NCBI GenBank assembly: GCA_016874835.1
Contig: VGTB01000012.1
Span: forward strand, 1-33,829
Reading direction: 5' to 3'
Source of the DNA: Deltaproteobacteria bacterium
GTDB lineage: Bacteria; Desulfobacterota; Syntrophia; Syntrophales; UBA2185
DNA length: 33,829 nucleotides
The notes beneath the pieces were generated by a model. The model was not told the DNA's origin. It ran no database searches and saw only the letters and a program-made list of their open reading frames with translations. The translations under genes and the position numbers were made by a program. Within the stretch, counting starts at the first letter, position 1. Each line of letters starts with the position of its first letter. Positions 16,174-27,235 of this stretch are shown here, in pieces.

Positions 16174-18228
16174 ATGACGGACCAGAAATTGTTTGAGGAC
16201 AGGTGCATCAATGCAATACGCTTTCTGGCTGCTGACGCGGTGGAAAAGGCCAGGTCGGGTCACCCTGGTATGCCCATGGGTGCTGCGGCAATGGCATTTA
16301 CTCTATGGATCAGGCATCTGAAACACAATCCCTTAAATCCCCGCTGGGTCAATCGTGATCGTGTTGTCCTCTCCGCCGGACATGCCTCGATGCTTCTGTA
16401 CGCAATGCTTCATCTTACCGGTTACGATCTTTCTCTATCCGATCTGGAATCTTTCCGTCAGTGGGGGAGCAAGACACCCGGTCACCCGGAACAAGACTGT
16501 GAGTGTGGCGTTGAGGTGACCACGGGACCGCTCGGACAGGGGATCGGCAACGCCGTGGGTATGGCAATCGCGGAAGCACATCTTTCTTCACGTTATAACC
16601 GCCCTGGCTACGGGATCATCGACCACTTCACATATGTACTGGCCAGCGATGGTGATCTGATGGAGGGAGTGAGTTCTGAAGCATGTTCGCTGGCAGGTCA
16701 TCTTGGCCTCGGAAAACTTATCGTTCTCTATGATGATAACCGGATTTCGCTGGCCGGATCGACACTTCTTACGTTCACGGAGGAAGCAGGCAGGAGATTC
16801 GCGGCGTACGGATGGCACGTTTTGCATGTGAATGACGGCAATGATGTTGATTCGATTGATCGAGCCCTTAATGAGGCAAAGTTAGAAACAGTCCGTCCCT
16901 CCATTATTTTTGTTCGTACCTCTATCGGTTATGGTGCACCCCGAAAAGGGGGAACATTCGAAGCGCATGGCTCACCCCTGGGTGAGGAGGAGTTAAAAGC
17001 GGCGAAGATTGCGCTTGGATGGCCAACCGGGCCTGCTTTTTACGTTCCCGAAGAGGTGCTGGTCTTTTTCCGTGAATCCATTGCACGCGGTTGTGAGTGG
17101 GAGGCTCACTGGGAGAAGGTATACGAACGTTACCGTGAAGAGTTTCCGGAATCTACCGCTGAATTTGCGCGGAGGATGAAAGGTGAACTCCCGGAAAACT
17201 GGGAGGCACTGCTTCCCGTATATCCTGATGGGTCGAAAGATGTGGCAACCCGGAAGGTATCGGAGACGATAATGCAGGTGCTGGCTCCTGTACTGCCGGA
17301 ACTCATGGGAGGATCTGCGGACCTCAATCCTTCATCCTTTACCTGGCTCAAGGGGTATGGTGATTTCCAGAAGCCCGTGAAACCCTTCGATACTATTCAG
17401 GGTACGGTTGGTGGTGAGTGGGGGTACGGGGGTAGAAACATTCACTTCGGCGTGAGGGAACACGCCATGGGTGCCATTTCAGTCGGTATGGCCCTCCACG
17501 GCGGATTCATTCCGTTTACGGGGACATTTCTTACTTTCGTGGATTATATGCGGCCGCCCGTACGCCTTTCGGCGCTCATGAAGCTTAGGATTATATTTGT
17601 CTTCACCCATGACAGTATCGCCCTTGGAGAAGATGGGCCGACGCATCAACCCATTGAGCAGGTTATGAATCTTCGCGCCGTTCCCGATTTGACGGTTATC
17701 CGCCCCTCTGATGCCGGAGAAACGGTGGAGGCATGGCGGGCAGCACTTCTGAATCAAAATGGACCTACGGCCCTCATTCTGACCCGACAGAATGTTCCGG
17801 TAATTCCGCGGGCTGAGCTTTCACCGGCGAGCGGTCTTCGCAGAGGAGGTTATGTACTGTGGGAATCTTCTTCCGGTAAGCCTGATATCGTGCTGATCGG
17901 TACGGGTTCAGAAGTGATGATGACGCTTGATGCCGGGAAAAAACTTGCAACCGAGGGGTTCCGCGTGAGGGTCGTTTCTCTTCCCAGCTGGGAAATGTTT
18001 GATGGCCAGCCGGAAGAGTACCGTAAGTATGTTCTTCCGCCTGACGTGAGGGTAAGGGTTGCGGTGGAAGCAGGCATGAAACTTGGCTGGGAACATTATG
18101 TAGGGCTTGATGGCGCGGTTGTGGGGATGGAGACTTTCGGAGCCAGCGCACCGTCAAAGGTGCTCTACGAAAAGTTTGGCATTACCGCTGAACATGTCGC
18201 ACAGGCTGCGAGAGCATTGATGAAATGA
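16174..18228 (+). CDS. tkt: Transketolase
   Basis: The 684-residue protein moves two-carbon ketol units between sugar phosphates in the non-oxidative pentose phosphate pathway, using thiamine diphosphate. Seen are SGHPGMPMG (His30), [14 protein letters not shown], the thiamine-binding [50 protein letters not shown] and a C-terminal [17 protein letters not shown]. Length and motif order match bacterial Tkt (about 660-680 aa). GGAG lies 8 bases before ATG 16174. The next plus-strand metabolic gene is pgi, after the defence insert. Confidence 0.96.
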   Translation: MTDQKLFEDRCINAIRFLAADAVEKARSGHPGMPMGAAAMAFTLWIRHLKHNPLNPRWVNRDRVVLSAGHASMLLYAMLHLTGYDLSLSDLESFRQWGSKTPGHPEQDCECGVEVTTGPLGQGIGNAVGMAIAEAHLSSRYNRPGYGIIDHFTYVLASDGDLMEGVSSEACSLAGHLGLGKLIVLYDDNRISLAGSTLLTFTEEAGRRFAAYGWHVLHVNDGNDVDSIDRALNEAKLETVRPSIIFVRTSIGYGAPRKGGTFEAHGSPLGEEELKAAKIALGWPTGPAFYVPEEVLVFFRESIARGCEWEAHWEKVYERYREEFPESTAEFARRMKGELPENWEALLPVYPDGSKDVATRKVSETIMQVLAPVLPELMGGSADLNPSSFTWLKGYGDFQKPVKPFDTIQGTVGGEWGYGGRNIHFGVREHAMGAISVGMALHGGFIPFTGTFLTFVDYMRPPVRLSALMKLRIIFVFTHDSIALGEDGPTHQPIEQVMNLRAVPDLTVIRPSDAGETVEAWRAALLNQNGPTALILTRQNVPVIPRAELSPASGLRRGGYVLWESSSGKPDIVLIGTGSEVMMTLDAGKKLATEGFRVRVVSLPSWEMFDGQPEEYRKYVLPPDVRVRVAVEAGMKLGWEHYVGLDGAVVGMETFGASAPSKVLYEKFGITAEHVAQAARALMK

Positions 18229-18391
18229 AAGCCTTCCTCCGGTACTTTTCTCAGGATTGCCGCTGTACGCCAGGGTGCTCATTTGGGGAATTGTACACAC
18301 GGAAATATGAAAGAAACCTTTCTCTTTCTCGGGATCCCATGAGAGGGGAGCCCCCTGATATCCGCACATTCCTGCCTTAGTTAACAAATCA

Positions 18392-18420
18392 TTGAATTTG
18401 AATATATTTTGTGGTAATAA
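18392..18420 (+). promoter_or_regulatory. Promoter of the toxin-antitoxin/R-M operon
   Basis: TTGAAT (18392-18397), a 17-base spacer and TAATAA (18415-18420) form a fair sigma-70 promoter, 25 bases before the antitoxin start. The area is far more AT-rich than the genes on either side. The preceding 160 bases after tkt hold no gene. Confidence 0.5.
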
Positions 18421-18421
18421 T

Positions 18422-18432
18422 TTGTAATACAA
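18422..18432. promoter_or_regulatory. Candidate antitoxin operator palindrome
   Basis: TTGTA-A-TACAA is a perfect 11-base palindrome between the -10 box and the AAGGAGG ribosome site of the antitoxin gene. Ribbon-helix-helix antitoxins commonly repress their own operon at such sites. Confidence 0.4.
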
Positions 18433-18444
18433 GGAGGTGTTGCT

Positions 18445-18690
18445 ATGGGGTCACGTCGACGATCCATCATGAGTCTTTCCCTTTCTCCCGATATTGCCGA
18501 GGAATATAAAAACATTGCGAGGTCCGAGGGGAAAACGGTCAGCGGCCTTTTCCGCGATATGTTCAACTTTTACAAACAGGAAAAGCTCATAAAAGAGTTT
18601 TATGGCCTGCAGGAGTATGGTGCGGAAAAGGTAAAGAGGTTGAATATCACGGAAGAGGAAATCGAACGGTTGATCTTTGAGGGACGATGA
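18445..18690 (+). CDS. Ribbon-helix-helix (CopG-like) antitoxin
   Basis: The 81-residue protein has a short N-terminal beta strand and two helices of the MetJ/Arc fold (RRSIMSLSLSPDIAEEYKN, then ARSEGKTVSGLFRDMFNFY), followed by a charged C-terminal tail that would wrap the toxin. It would bind DNA as a dimer, repress the operon and neutralise the PIN protein. AAGGAGGTG stands before ATG 18445. Its stop is within a few bases of the toxin start, as usual for antitoxin-toxin pairs. Confidence 0.82.
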   Translation: MGSRRRSIMSLSLSPDIAEEYKNIARSEGKTVSGLFRDMFNFYKQEKLIKEFYGLQEYGAEKVKRLNITEEEIERLIFEGR

Positions 18691-18691
18691 A

Positions 18692-19108
18692 TTGCTGAAA
18701 GTCGTTTTTGACACCAACGTGTATATTTCTTCGTTCATCACCAGACAGGGGAGAGCAGAGCAAGCCTGGAAGCTGGCAGTGGAAAGAAAGATTGAGGCGT
18801 ATACATCCGCAGCCATTTTGACGGAGATGGCACAGAAGCTACGGGAAAAATTTTTCTGGGATGATGAAAAAATCAAATCGGCCGTACGACATATCGGTAA
18901 GGGTACGCGGATCGTGAAGCCAAACCGGAAGTTGAGTATTTTAGTTGATGAACCGGACAATCGTATCCTTGAGTGTGCACAGTATGCCGGGGCAGAATTT
19001 ATTGTTACCGGTGATCGACATCTTCTTCATATGAATGCATTCAGCGGGATTAAAATTATAAGTATTGCGGATTTTCTCAGGGTTATCGAGGGAACCGATT
19101 TACCATGA
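18692..19108 (+). CDS. PIN-domain ribonuclease toxin
   Basis: The protein of about 138 residues has the PIN acidic set: first Asp in VVFDTNVYIS, Glu in ILTEMAQKL, Asp in DEPDNRILECA and Asp in VTGDRHLL. This is the COG1569-type PIN toxin group, metal-dependent ribonucleases. TTG 18692 has GAGGG 8 bases upstream and sits one base after the antitoxin stop; TTG 18677, inside the antitoxin gene, is the other choice. The TGA overlaps the ATG of the restriction-modification gene. Confidence 0.83.
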   Translation: MLKVVFDTNVYISSFITRQGRAEQAWKLAVERKIEAYTSAAILTEMAQKLREKFFWDDEKIKSAVRHIGKGTRIVKPNRKLSILVDEPDNRILECAQYAGAEFIVTGDRHLLHMNAFSGIKIISIADFLRVIEGTDLP

Positions 19109-22100
19109 ACGTTGTGTCCGTATATCTGCAAAAGATTGAAAAAGACCTCATGGCAGGAAACGCCACTGAGCACACTTACCGTCCCGCCCTGAAAGCCCTC
19201 GTCGAATCCTTCGATGAAGATATCAATGCCACCAACGAACCGAAGCGGGAAAGGTGCGGCGCCCCGGATTTCGTTGTCGCCAAAAGCACTGTGCCCATAG
19301 GTTACATAGAAGCGAAGGATGTGGGGAAATCCCTGGATCTGATCGAACGGGATGAACAGTTGAAGCGATACCGGGGAGGACTCCACAATTTGATCCTTAC
19401 AGACTACCTCGAGTTTCGCTGGTATGTGAAAGGAAAACATCGCCTTACGGTTCGACTGGCGCATATTGGAGAAAAAGGCAGATTGAAGGCTGTCAAAGAC
19501 GGGGCAAATCAACTGATGGAACTTATCCAGGCGTTCCTCCATACCAGGACGGCATTAATCAACAGTCCCAGGGAACTTGCCGTCCGCATGGCGGCGCTGG
19601 CGAGCTTCATCCGGGATGCGATTCCAAGGGCTCTTGCTGATGAGGAAGGCGGAGGTTCTCTCCATGAGCAGATGGAAGGTTTCCGCAAAGTCCTCCTTCA
19701 TGACCTGACGGTGGAGTCTTTCGCCGACATGTACGCCCAGACGATTGCTTATGGACTCTTTGCGGCACGCTGTAATGTGAAAGTGGAAGGGCCGTTCGTC
19801 CGGGAGCATGCGGCGTATGAACTTCCTAAAACAAATCCCTTTCTTCGCAAAATGTTCAGTTATATTGCCGGGCCCGACCTGGAGGAACGGCTTGTCTGGA
19901 TTGCCAACGATCTTACTGCCCTTCTGGATCGTACCGACATGGCGGCTATCCTGCGGGATTTCGGGAAGCGAACCCGCCGGGAAGACCCCGTCGTCCATTT
20001 CTATGAAACCTTTCTTGCCGCCTATGATCGAAAGATGCGGGAGGCGCGGGGCGTCTATTACACGCCGGAGCCAGTTGTTTCCTATATCGTTCGCAGCATT
20101 GATTACATCTTGAAGCAGGACTTCAAACTGCGAGACGGATTGGCCGACGCAAGTCGGATTAAAATCAAGACGGCGAAGGAAAAGGGGGAGAAGGAAATAC
20201 ACAAGGTTCTTATCCTTGATCCGGCGACAGGAACGGGGACATTCTTACACCAGGTCATCCATCATATCTATGAGCACATCTGCATGAGCGGTCAGAAAGG
20301 AGCCTGGGGTGGAAGCAATGGTTACGTGACCCTCCATCTTTTACCAAGGGTCTTCGGATTTGAACTCCTCATGGCGCCTTATACCGTGGCTCATATGAAG
20401 CTTGGATTGCAATTGGCCGAATATGGTTATGATTTTAGTACAAATGAACGACTTCGTGTTTATCTCACCAATGCCCTTGAGGAAGTTTTTAGTTTGAAAG
20501 ACCTACCGCCATTTGCGGAATGGATTGCGAGGGAAGCTAATGCCGCGGGTGAGGTGAAGCAAGACATTCCGGTTATGGTTGTTCTTGGTAATCCCCCCTA
20601 TTCTGGACATTCAGCTAACAAAGGTAAATGGATCGGAAACCTTCTCAGAGGCATAGAGCCACTAACAGGTAAAAAAACAGACAGTTATTTTGAAGTTGAT
20701 GGCAATCGTCTTGAGGAAAGAAATCCCAAGTGGCTCAATGACGACTATGTGAAATTCATTCGCTTTGCTCAGTGGCGGATCGATCGGACAGGCTACGGAA
20801 TACTGGCATTTATTACCAATCACGGCTACCTTGACAATCCAACTTTTCGTGGCATGCGTCAGAGCCTTATGCGGTCCTTTGACGATATCTACGTTCTTGA
20901 CCTCCACGGCAATTCCAAGAAAAGGGAACGTTGTCCTGATGGATCAAAAGACGAAAATATCTTCGATATTCAGCAGGGCGTGGCAATTGGAATATTTGTG
21001 AAGAGGGGAAGCGGCGAGGCAGAAACAGCAACTGTGCGGCACGCTGACTTATGGGGATTACGTGAAGTATATGAAGACACGCGCGACGGAAAGAAACTTG
21101 CCGGTGGAAAATACCACTGGCTCTGGGATAATGATATCACCACGACAAAATGGCAGGACGTCGCACCACAATCGCCATCTTACCTCTTTGTAACCCAGGA
21201 TGTGAACCTGCGAGCAGAGTATGAAAATGGTTGGAAACTGAAGGATATCATGCCTGTCAACAACACAGGTTTAATCACATCAAGAGACAAGTTTGTTTTC
21301 GGGTTTTCAAAGGATGAGGTGCTTCGCCGTATACATGATTTTGCCCATTCCTCACTTGACCACGCGAGAGAATTCTATGAGCTTCGTGATGTACGAGAAA
21401 GATCGCTTCAGGAATCTCAGAATATTGTATGTGCTCTCCCGGATGTAGGTAAAAAAATCGTCAAATGCCTGTATCGTCCGTTTGATGAGCGATGGTTATT
21501 TTATCATCACTCACTTGTGAGATGGCCGGTTTATGATGTAATGGGACATATGGTTTCTGGAGCAAACGTTGGATTAATTACTGCGAGAAGCAATAAGTCG
21601 CAGAGTCCTGATCATTTCTTCTGCTCCAAACTCATTATGGAAACTAAGTGTGGTGAGGCAACAACGCAGTCGTGTCTGTTTCCATTATATCTCTATTCTG
21701 AGTCTATCAAAGACACGCTTTTTGATAAGCGGAATGTCTCTTCTGATCGTACCCCTTATGATAAAGAAAAAGATAGCAGCCGCTGTTCCAACCTTGCACT
21801 GGCATTCATCGAAGACTTCTCTGCAAGGTTGAAGATGATATTCATTCCTGATGGAAAAGGTGATTGTATCAAAACCTTCGGCCCTGAAGATGTCTTTGAT
21901 TACATGTATGCCGTCTTTCATTCACCAACGTATCGTAATCGCTACGCCGCATTTCTTAAGCTCGACTTTCCCCGCCTCCCTTTAACTTCAAATACTGATC
22001 TCTTTCGATCTCTCTGCAATCTGGGGGAAGAACTGGTGGCTCTGCACCTGATGGAAAAGCAGCTATCCCGGATTACAACTTATCCCATTGCCGGGGATAA

Positions 22101-22389
22101 TACTGTCGAGACGGTAAGGTATTCTGAACCAGACCAGGGCGGTGATTCAGGCCGGGTCTGGATCAATAAGACACAATACTTTGAGAAAGTACCGCCGGAG
22201 GTGTGGAATTATCATGTGGGAGGTTACCAGGTCTGTCAGAAATGGCTCAAAGACCGCAAGGGCAGGCAGTTGACCTATGACGATATCACCCACTACCAAT
22301 ACATCGTTGCTGCCTTGAAAGAAACCATCCGTCTCATGGAGGAGATCGACCGGGTCATCGATGCAAACGGTGGCTGGCCGTTGAAATGA
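19105..22389 (+). CDS. Single-polypeptide restriction-modification enzyme (type ISP/IIG-like, no helicase)
   Basis: The 1094-residue protein joins a nuclease, an adenine methyltransferase and a specificity region. The N terminus has a PD-(D/E)xK nuclease (D55 in APDFVV; E69 and K71 in YIEAK). The methyltransferase has YTPEPVVSYIVRSID, motif I DPATGTGTF (from 372) and motif IV NPPYSG (from 496), of the N6-adenine gamma class. The C-terminal part, ending in YQVCQKWLKDRKGR...HYQYIVAALKETIRLM, is like the specificity domain of type ISP enzymes. LlaGI/LlaBIII-type enzymes also carry a helicase between nuclease and methylase; only about 270 residues lie there and no Walker motifs are seen. The ATG overlaps the PIN stop (ATGA). 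It should cut unmethylated foreign DNA; the recognition site is unknown. Confidence 0.86.
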   Translation: MNVVSVYLQKIEKDLMAGNATEHTYRPALKALVESFDEDINATNEPKRERCGAPDFVVAKSTVPIGYIEAKDVGKSLDLIERDEQLKRYRGGLHNLILTDYLEFRWYVKGKHRLTVRLAHIGEKGRLKAVKDGANQLMELIQAFLHTRTALINSPRELAVRMAALASFIRDAIPRALADEEGGGSLHEQMEGFRKVLLHDLTVESFADMYAQTIAYGLFAARCNVKVEGPFVREHAAYELPKTNPFLRKMFSYIAGPDLEERLVWIANDLTALLDRTDMAAILRDFGKRTRREDPVVHFYETFLAAYDRKMREARGVYYTPEPVVSYIVRSIDYILKQDFKLRDGLADASRIKIKTAKEKGEKEIHKVLILDPATGTGTFLHQVIHHIYEHICMSGQKGAWGGSNGYVTLHLLPRVFGFELLMAPYTVAHMKLGLQLAEYGYDFSTNERLRVYLTNALEEVFSLKDLPPFAEWIAREANAAGEVKQDIPVMVVLGNPPYSGHSANKGKWIGNLLRGIEPLTGKKTDSYFEVDGNRLEERNPKWLNDDYVKFIRFAQWRIDRTGYGILAFITNHGYLDNPTFRGMRQSLMRSFDDIYVLDLHGNSKKRERCPDGSKDENIFDIQQGVAIGIFVKRGSGEAETATVRHADLWGLREVYEDTRDGKKLAGGKYHWLWDNDITTTKWQDVAPQSPSYLFVTQDVNLRAEYENGWKLKDIMPVNNTGLITSRDKFVFGFSKDEVLRRIHDFAHSSLDHAREFYELRDVRERSLQESQNIVCALPDVGKKIVKCLYRPFDERWLFYHHSLVRWPVYDVMGHMVSGANVGLITARSNKSQSPDHFFCSKLIMETKCGEATTQSCLFPLYLYSESIKDTLFDKRNVSSDRTPYDKEKDSSRCSNLALAFIEDFSARLKMIFIPDGKGDCIKTFGPEDVFDYMYAVFHSPTYRNRYAAFLKLDFPRLPLTSNTDLFRSLCNLGEELVALHLMEKQLSRITTYPIAGDNTVETVRYSEPDQGGDSGRVWINKTQYFEKVPPEVWNYHVGGYQVCQKWLKDRKGRQLTYDDITHYQYIVAALKETIRLMEEIDRVIDANGGWPLK

Positions 22390-22432
22390 ATAGCGTCAGT
22401 GTTTTGGAAAAGATATTTAGGGAGGTTAAAAA

Positions 22433-24130
22433 ATGTCGATTATCACAGGATCTGTGAACCTGGGCTTTTATAGGGATCTGGTTGATTCGGTTGTGGCGGA
22501 CATGAAACGTAACCAGGTCATGGCGCGCATCTGGGCGAAGGATCACACCGTGTGGAAACAGGAACCCACCGAAATCAGCAATCGTTTAGGGTGGCTCTTC
22601 AGCCCGAAAGACATGCGGGGGAAACTGGGAGACATAGCCTCCCTGGTGGAGGCGGTGCGTGCCGAGGGTTATTCTCACGCGCTTTTGCTGGGTATGGGAG
22701 GATCGTCTCTGGCCCCTGAGGTCTTTCGCAAAACCTTCGGCGTGGCGCCGGGCTATCTGGATTTGGAAGTACTTGACAGCACCGATCCCGGTGCGGTGAT
22801 TGCTCATGTCGAGCGGTTAGATGTCAACAAAACGCTCTTCATCGTCTCGACCAAATCGGGGGGTACGGTGGAGACTTTTTCCTTCATGAAATACTTCTAT
22901 AATGCCGTGGTGAAAGATCTGGGTATTGAAAAAGCGGGGAGACACTTTATTGCGATTACGGACCCGGGCAGCAAACTGGCAGAGCTGGCAGAGATGTGCC
23001 ACTATCGCAAGATATTCCTCAATGATCCTGATATCGGCGGCCGATATTCAGCTCTTTCGTATTTTGGTCTGGTTCCTGCCGCTCTCGTCGGGATTGACCT
23101 CGCGGCCTTTCTCGACCGGACGATATCGGTAGTCGAAAGGGAGTCTGTAATTAATACCACTGATGATTTCTTAAGCGGTTTGTTCTTAGGGGCGGTGCTG
23201 GGGGTGCTGGCGAAGGCCGGGAGAAACAAGCTCACATTTGCATTTTCACCTCAACTCTCAAGTTTCGGTGACTGGCTGGAGCAACTCATCGCAGAGAGCA
23301 CCGGCAAAGAGGGTAAAGGAATTCTGCCGATCGTTGGGGAACCTCTGGGGAGTCCTCATGTATATGGAGATGACCGGCTCTTCGTGTATCTGTACCTTGA
23401 GGGAGAAAAGACGTATCACGAAAAAATCTCAGCCGTCGAGAAGGCGGGTCATCCCGTGGTGAGGGTACAAATCAGGGATCCCTACGATCTGGGGGGGCAG
23501 TGTTTTCTCTGGGAAGTGGCGACAGCCGTTGCCGGGCACCTGCTGGGTATTAATCCTTTCGACCAGCCGGACGTTGAGGCGGCCAAGGTACTGGCCCGGA
23601 AAATGATAACCATGTACATGGAAAAAGGTGAGATTCCTGCGGAAAAACCTTCTCTGTCCGGTAATGGTATTGCCGTATATGGAAGTGTTCAGGCCGGGAC
23701 TCCTTCGGAAGCGTTGATTGCCTTCATCACGCAGAAAAAACCGGGCGCTTACCTCGCGTTACACGCGTACGTGCAGCCGACTGCCGGGACGGACGCGGCA
23801 CTGCATGATTTCCGCACCAGGCTGCGGGATCGGTTCCACCTCGCCACATCAGTGGGATACGGCCCCCGCTTTCTGCATTCCACGGGACAGCTCTTCAAAG
23901 GAGATGCGGGGAGAGGGCTCTTTATCCAGATCACCGCCGATGATCCGGTGGATACGCCAATTCCCGATGAGATTGGACTTTCCGATTCGTCGGTAACATT
24001 CGGTGTTCTTAAATCCGCCCAGGCTTCCGGCGACAGACAGGCCCTAATCAATGCGGGACGGCAGGTTATCCGTTTTCATCTGGGAGCCGACGTAATCGGT
24101 GGTCTGAAAATGTTAGCGGGATCCATTTAG
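22433..24130 (+). CDS. pgi: Glucose-6-phosphate isomerase
   Basis: The 565-residue protein interconverts glucose 6-phosphate and fructose 6-phosphate. It has two sugar-isomerase folds with [13 protein letters not shown], the phosphate-binding [42 protein letters not shown] and [14 protein letters not shown]. The overall sequence resembles the isomerase half of fused transaldolase-isomerase proteins more than E. coli Pgi; no transaldolase domain is attached. AGGGAGGTT lies before ATG 22433. It follows the R-M gene by 43 bases, so it may receive transcripts from the defence operon. Confidence 0.9.
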   Translation: MSIITGSVNLGFYRDLVDSVVADMKRNQVMARIWAKDHTVWKQEPTEISNRLGWLFSPKDMRGKLGDIASLVEAVRAEGYSHALLLGMGGSSLAPEVFRKTFGVAPGYLDLEVLDSTDPGAVIAHVERLDVNKTLFIVSTKSGGTVETFSFMKYFYNAVVKDLGIEKAGRHFIAITDPGSKLAELAEMCHYRKIFLNDPDIGGRYSALSYFGLVPAALVGIDLAAFLDRTISVVERESVINTTDDFLSGLFLGAVLGVLAKAGRNKLTFAFSPQLSSFGDWLEQLIAESTGKEGKGILPIVGEPLGSPHVYGDDRLFVYLYLEGEKTYHEKISAVEKAGHPVVRVQIRDPYDLGGQCFLWEVATAVAGHLLGINPFDQPDVEAAKVLARKMITMYMEKGEIPAEKPSLSGNGIAVYGSVQAGTPSEALIAFITQKKPGAYLALHAYVQPTAGTDAALHDFRTRLRDRFHLATSVGYGPRFLHSTGQLFKGDAGRGLFIQITADDPVDTPIPDEIGLSDSSVTFGVLKSAQASGDRQALINAGRQVIRFHLGADVIGGLKMLAGSI

Positions 24131-24143
24131 GAGAGACTCATAT

Positions 24144-26255
24144 ATGAGTGAAAAGCAGGGGGTCGCTGCGGGGAATGCGAATCGCCTGATTCATGAAAAA
24201 AGCCCGTATCTGATACAGCACGCTTACAATCCGGTTGACTGGTATCCGTGGTGTGAGGAGGCTTTTGCAAAAGCACGTAGAGAGGACAGACCGGTATTCC
24301 TCTCCATTGGATATTCAACCTGCCACTGGTGCCACGTGATGGCCCATGAGTCCTTTGAGGATAACGAAGTAGCCCGGCTCCTTAATGATGCATTCGTCTG
24401 CATCAAGGTTGACCGGGAGGAGCGGCCGGATATCGATAAGATTTACATGAGCGCCTGCCAGATGATGACGCGTTCCGGGGGATGGCCTCTTACCGTTGTC
24501 ATGACGCCTGAGGGGCAGCCCTTTTTCGCAGCAACGTACATTCCCCGGGAGAGCCGGCCGGGAAGAATGGGAATGCTGGAATTGATTCCCAGGATCAAAG
24601 AAATGTGGGTAAAGCGCAGTGATGAGGTGAAGAGATCGGCGGCCGAGATTGTTGCTCTTTTACAGCGAACGGGTGAGGAGAAGCAGGCCGGGGAGATCGC
24701 GAAGGAAATTCTTGATGATGCATATGAAGAATTGAAAAGCCTTTTTGATGAAAAATATGGCGGCTTCGGCCCCCCTCCCAAGTTCCCGATGCCCCATCAG
24801 CTGCTCTTTCTCCTGCGATACTGGAAATGGAAGGGTGAACGGATGGCGCTGGAAATGGTGGTGAGAACACTGAAATCCATGCGCTACGGCGGTATTTACG
24901 ACCACGTGGGATATGGCTTTCATCGATACAGCACCGATGAGAAGTGGCTGCTCCCCCATTTTGAAAAGATGCTCTACGATCAGGCATTGCTGGCTATGGC
25001 GTATACAGAGGCGTACCAGGCCACGAAAGAAGAGTTTTTCAGGAAAACGGCCTGTGAGATTTTCACCTATGTGTTGCGTGATATGAAATCCACTTCGGGA
25101 GGGTTCTTCTCTGCCGAAGACGCAGACACTGAGGGAGAGGAGGGGAGATATTATCTCTGGTCACTCGATGAGATTCGGGAGGTTCTGGGAAAAAAGGAAG
25201 CAGCATTGGCAGCAGCGGTGTTTCGGGTTAAGGAAGGCGGAAATTTTGTCGATCCTATGACCGGGGAAAATACGAATCGCAACATCCTTCACATGGGAGC
25301 GCCTCCAGCCGAACTCGGTCCGAAACTGGGAATTTCGGAAGGATCGCTTCGTCAACGGCTGGCAGCAGTACGGCTGAGGCTGTTTTCTGCCCGTGAGAGT
25401 CGGGTTCGTCCCGCAAAGGACAATAAGATATTGGCTGACTGGAACGGCCTCATGATTGCGGCCCTCGCGAAAGCGTCATGGGCCTTTGGAGACGGGGCGT
25501 ATCTCAAGGCCGCCCGGAATGCCGCCAATTTCATTCTCCGCAGCATGCGCACACCGGAGGGGAAGTTGCTTCACCGGCACAGAGAGGGATCAAGCGGTAT
25601 CACGGCTCATTTAGACGACTATGCCTTCATGGTATGGGGGTTGATCGAGTGCTATGAGGCGTCTTTTGATGTGACATTTCTCCGGGAGGCTTTGAAACTT
25701 CAGGAGATAATGACGCAACATTTCTGGGACAGGGAAGGTGGCGGTTACTTTTTCACACCCGATGACGGAGAGGCTCTTATTATTCGTCAAAAAGAAAGCT
25801 ATGACGGTGCAGTTCCTTCGGGGAATTCTGTCGCAATATTAAATCTGGTACGTCTTGCGAGACTTACGGGAGATTCCAGCTTAGAGACCAGGGCATTGTC
25901 TATCATCCACACTTTTTCCGGAGCCCTCGAACGGATGCCTGCGGGTCATGCTCACCTCATGTCCGGACTGGGTTTTATGACAAACCCGTCACATGAGATC
26001 GTGATTGCCGGCAAACCGGGAGCGGAGGATACGGGAGAAATGTTGAGAACACTCGGGAAGTGTTATCTGCCGAACACGGTAGTCCTCCTCCGGCCTGCTC
26101 AGGCGAGTCCCTCTGATATAGAAGAAGTCGCCCCGTTTGTGAAGGATCTCAAGCCTCTTCAGGGCAAAGCAACTGCCTATGTCTGTAGTGATTTTACCTG
26201 TCATAATCCGGCAACAGACATAAAAGAAATGCTCAAGATACTGCGCGTCAGCTGA
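24144..26255 (+). CDS. YyaL/DUF255 thioredoxin-fold protein with six-hairpin domain
   Basis: The 703-residue protein has an N-terminal thioredoxin-like domain with [20 protein letters not shown] and a CxxC site (C60, C63 in [16 protein letters not shown]), followed by an alpha/alpha barrel like those of N-acylglucosamine epimerases and glycosidases (for example [17 protein letters not shown] and [15 protein letters not shown]). This is the SSP411/spermatogenesis-associated 20 family, found from bacteria to mammals, with no settled function. It follows pgi by 13 bases. A sugar-related or redox role would fit but is unproven. Full family length. Confidence 0.9.
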   Translation: MSEKQGVAAGNANRLIHEKSPYLIQHAYNPVDWYPWCEEAFAKARREDRPVFLSIGYSTCHWCHVMAHESFEDNEVARLLNDAFVCIKVDREERPDIDKIYMSACQMMTRSGGWPLTVVMTPEGQPFFAATYIPRESRPGRMGMLELIPRIKEMWVKRSDEVKRSAAEIVALLQRTGEEKQAGEIAKEILDDAYEELKSLFDEKYGGFGPPPKFPMPHQLLFLLRYWKWKGERMALEMVVRTLKSMRYGGIYDHVGYGFHRYSTDEKWLLPHFEKMLYDQALLAMAYTEAYQATKEEFFRKTACEIFTYVLRDMKSTSGGFFSAEDADTEGEEGRYYLWSLDEIREVLGKKEAALAAAVFRVKEGGNFVDPMTGENTNRNILHMGAPPAELGPKLGISEGSLRQRLAAVRLRLFSARESRVRPAKDNKILADWNGLMIAALAKASWAFGDGAYLKAARNAANFILRSMRTPEGKLLHRHREGSSGITAHLDDYAFMVWGLIECYEASFDVTFLREALKLQEIMTQHFWDREGGGYFFTPDDGEALIIRQKESYDGAVPSGNSVAILNLVRLARLTGDSSLETRALSIIHTFSGALERMPAGHAHLMSGLGFMTNPSHEIVIAGKPGAEDTGEMLRTLGKCYLPNTVVLLRPAQASPSDIEEVAPFVKDLKPLQGKATAYVCSDFTCHNPATDIKEMLKILRVS

Positions 26256-26558
26256 GATTCATTTCTTCTTGGAATACATTTTCCTCCCACAACCCCTGTC
26301 GTAATTCCTGGAATAATATTCTCGGCCATGGTCAAAGAGGAATGTGGGAACACCCTCACCGGGCAAACCCATTGTCGGGTCGGTGGTTTTTACGGTGCTG
26401 GTCTCGCGGTATGTTACCTCCTGCACTGAGATACGGGCGGTAGAAGAAATCAGTTTCGCTTGAGGTATTGAAAAGGGCGGGACTCTCATATAAAATATAG
26501 TATAGTAGTTTTAAAAAGGTTGTTTCGAAATCGAGAGGGAGGTGTCATCAGTGAAAAG
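26256..26558. other. Gap between the DUF255 gene and the Slp-like gene
   Basis: A 76-codon minus-strand frame (26489-26259) spans most of it but has no ribosome site and no recognised motif, so it is not called. An AT-rich stretch with TATAGTATAG (near 26500) just ahead of the Slp-like gene may hold its promoter. Confidence 0.35.
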
Positions 26559-27053
26559 ATGAAAACGTATTTTTCATTTCTCGTATCAATCATCGTACTC
26601 ACTATTTCCTGCAGCCCTTTTTCTAAAGAGGTCATGCGGCGGGTGGATGAGATAAAACCATTTAGGGAAATACAGAAAGCACCGGAGCTCTATTTAAATA
26701 AAACAGTTCTGTGGGGTGGTGTGATTATTGAGACGATGAGCAAGAAAGACGAGGCGCTCATCAAGGTTATACAGACAGATCTGGACATGGGGAAGAGACC
26801 TCATGATCTCGATATCTCTGGTGGTCGTTTTCTGGTTCGCTATCCCGGATTTCTTGATCCGGCAATTTATGAGAAAGGGAGAGAAATCACTGTGGTAGGT
26901 AAAATCGTGGGAAAAGAATTAATTCCCCTGGGAGAAGTTCAATATGCCTATCCTGTTATCCTGTCAAAAGAAATCTATCTCTGGAGTAAACCCAGTCCAT
27001 TCATACCTATATTCCCCCCTTCCTGGTACTATTGTCCTTCCCGGTGTTACTGA
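26559..27053 (+). CDS. Slp-family outer membrane lipoprotein
   Basis: From ATG 26559 the 164-residue protein has a signal peptide ending in a lipobox (TISCSP). It continues with the Slp pattern: FREIQKAPELYLNKTVLWGGVII, a GRFLVRYPGFLDPAIYEKGREITVVGKIVG segment (quoted in part) and a PYAYP-like VQYAYPVI near the end, then an aromatic tail. Slp proteins are starvation-induced lipoproteins of the outer membrane (E. coli Slp, YeaY) of unclear role. AGGGAGGTG lies about 14 bases before the start, further than usual; the frame upstream to 26520 is open but not lipoprotein-like. Confidence 0.82.
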   Translation: MKTYFSFLVSIIVLTISCSPFSKEVMRRVDEIKPFREIQKAPELYLNKTVLWGGVIIETMSKKDEALIKVIQTDLDMGKRPHDLDISGGRFLVRYPGFLDPAIYEKGREITVVGKIVGKELIPLGEVQYAYPVILSKEIYLWSKPSPFIPIFPPSWYYCPSRCY

Positions 27054-27235
27054 TAGTCAGATACTTTCTTTTTCGCGAAGGGAGCAGATTGTAATCGTTT
27101 GTCGTTGAAAGTGTGTCCTTACTATCTGGTATGGATGAAGGATATCCGAACGCATGGTTCAACTTTACCCAGACGTGAAATTCGGGGAATGTGGCGGTGC
27201 CGCACTCACAAATCATGCGCATGTTGTGGAGGTAA

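Noticed and set aside
26259-26489. 76-residue minus-strand frame
   Set aside because: No ribosome site, no recognised motif, and it runs across the likely promoter of the Slp-like gene.
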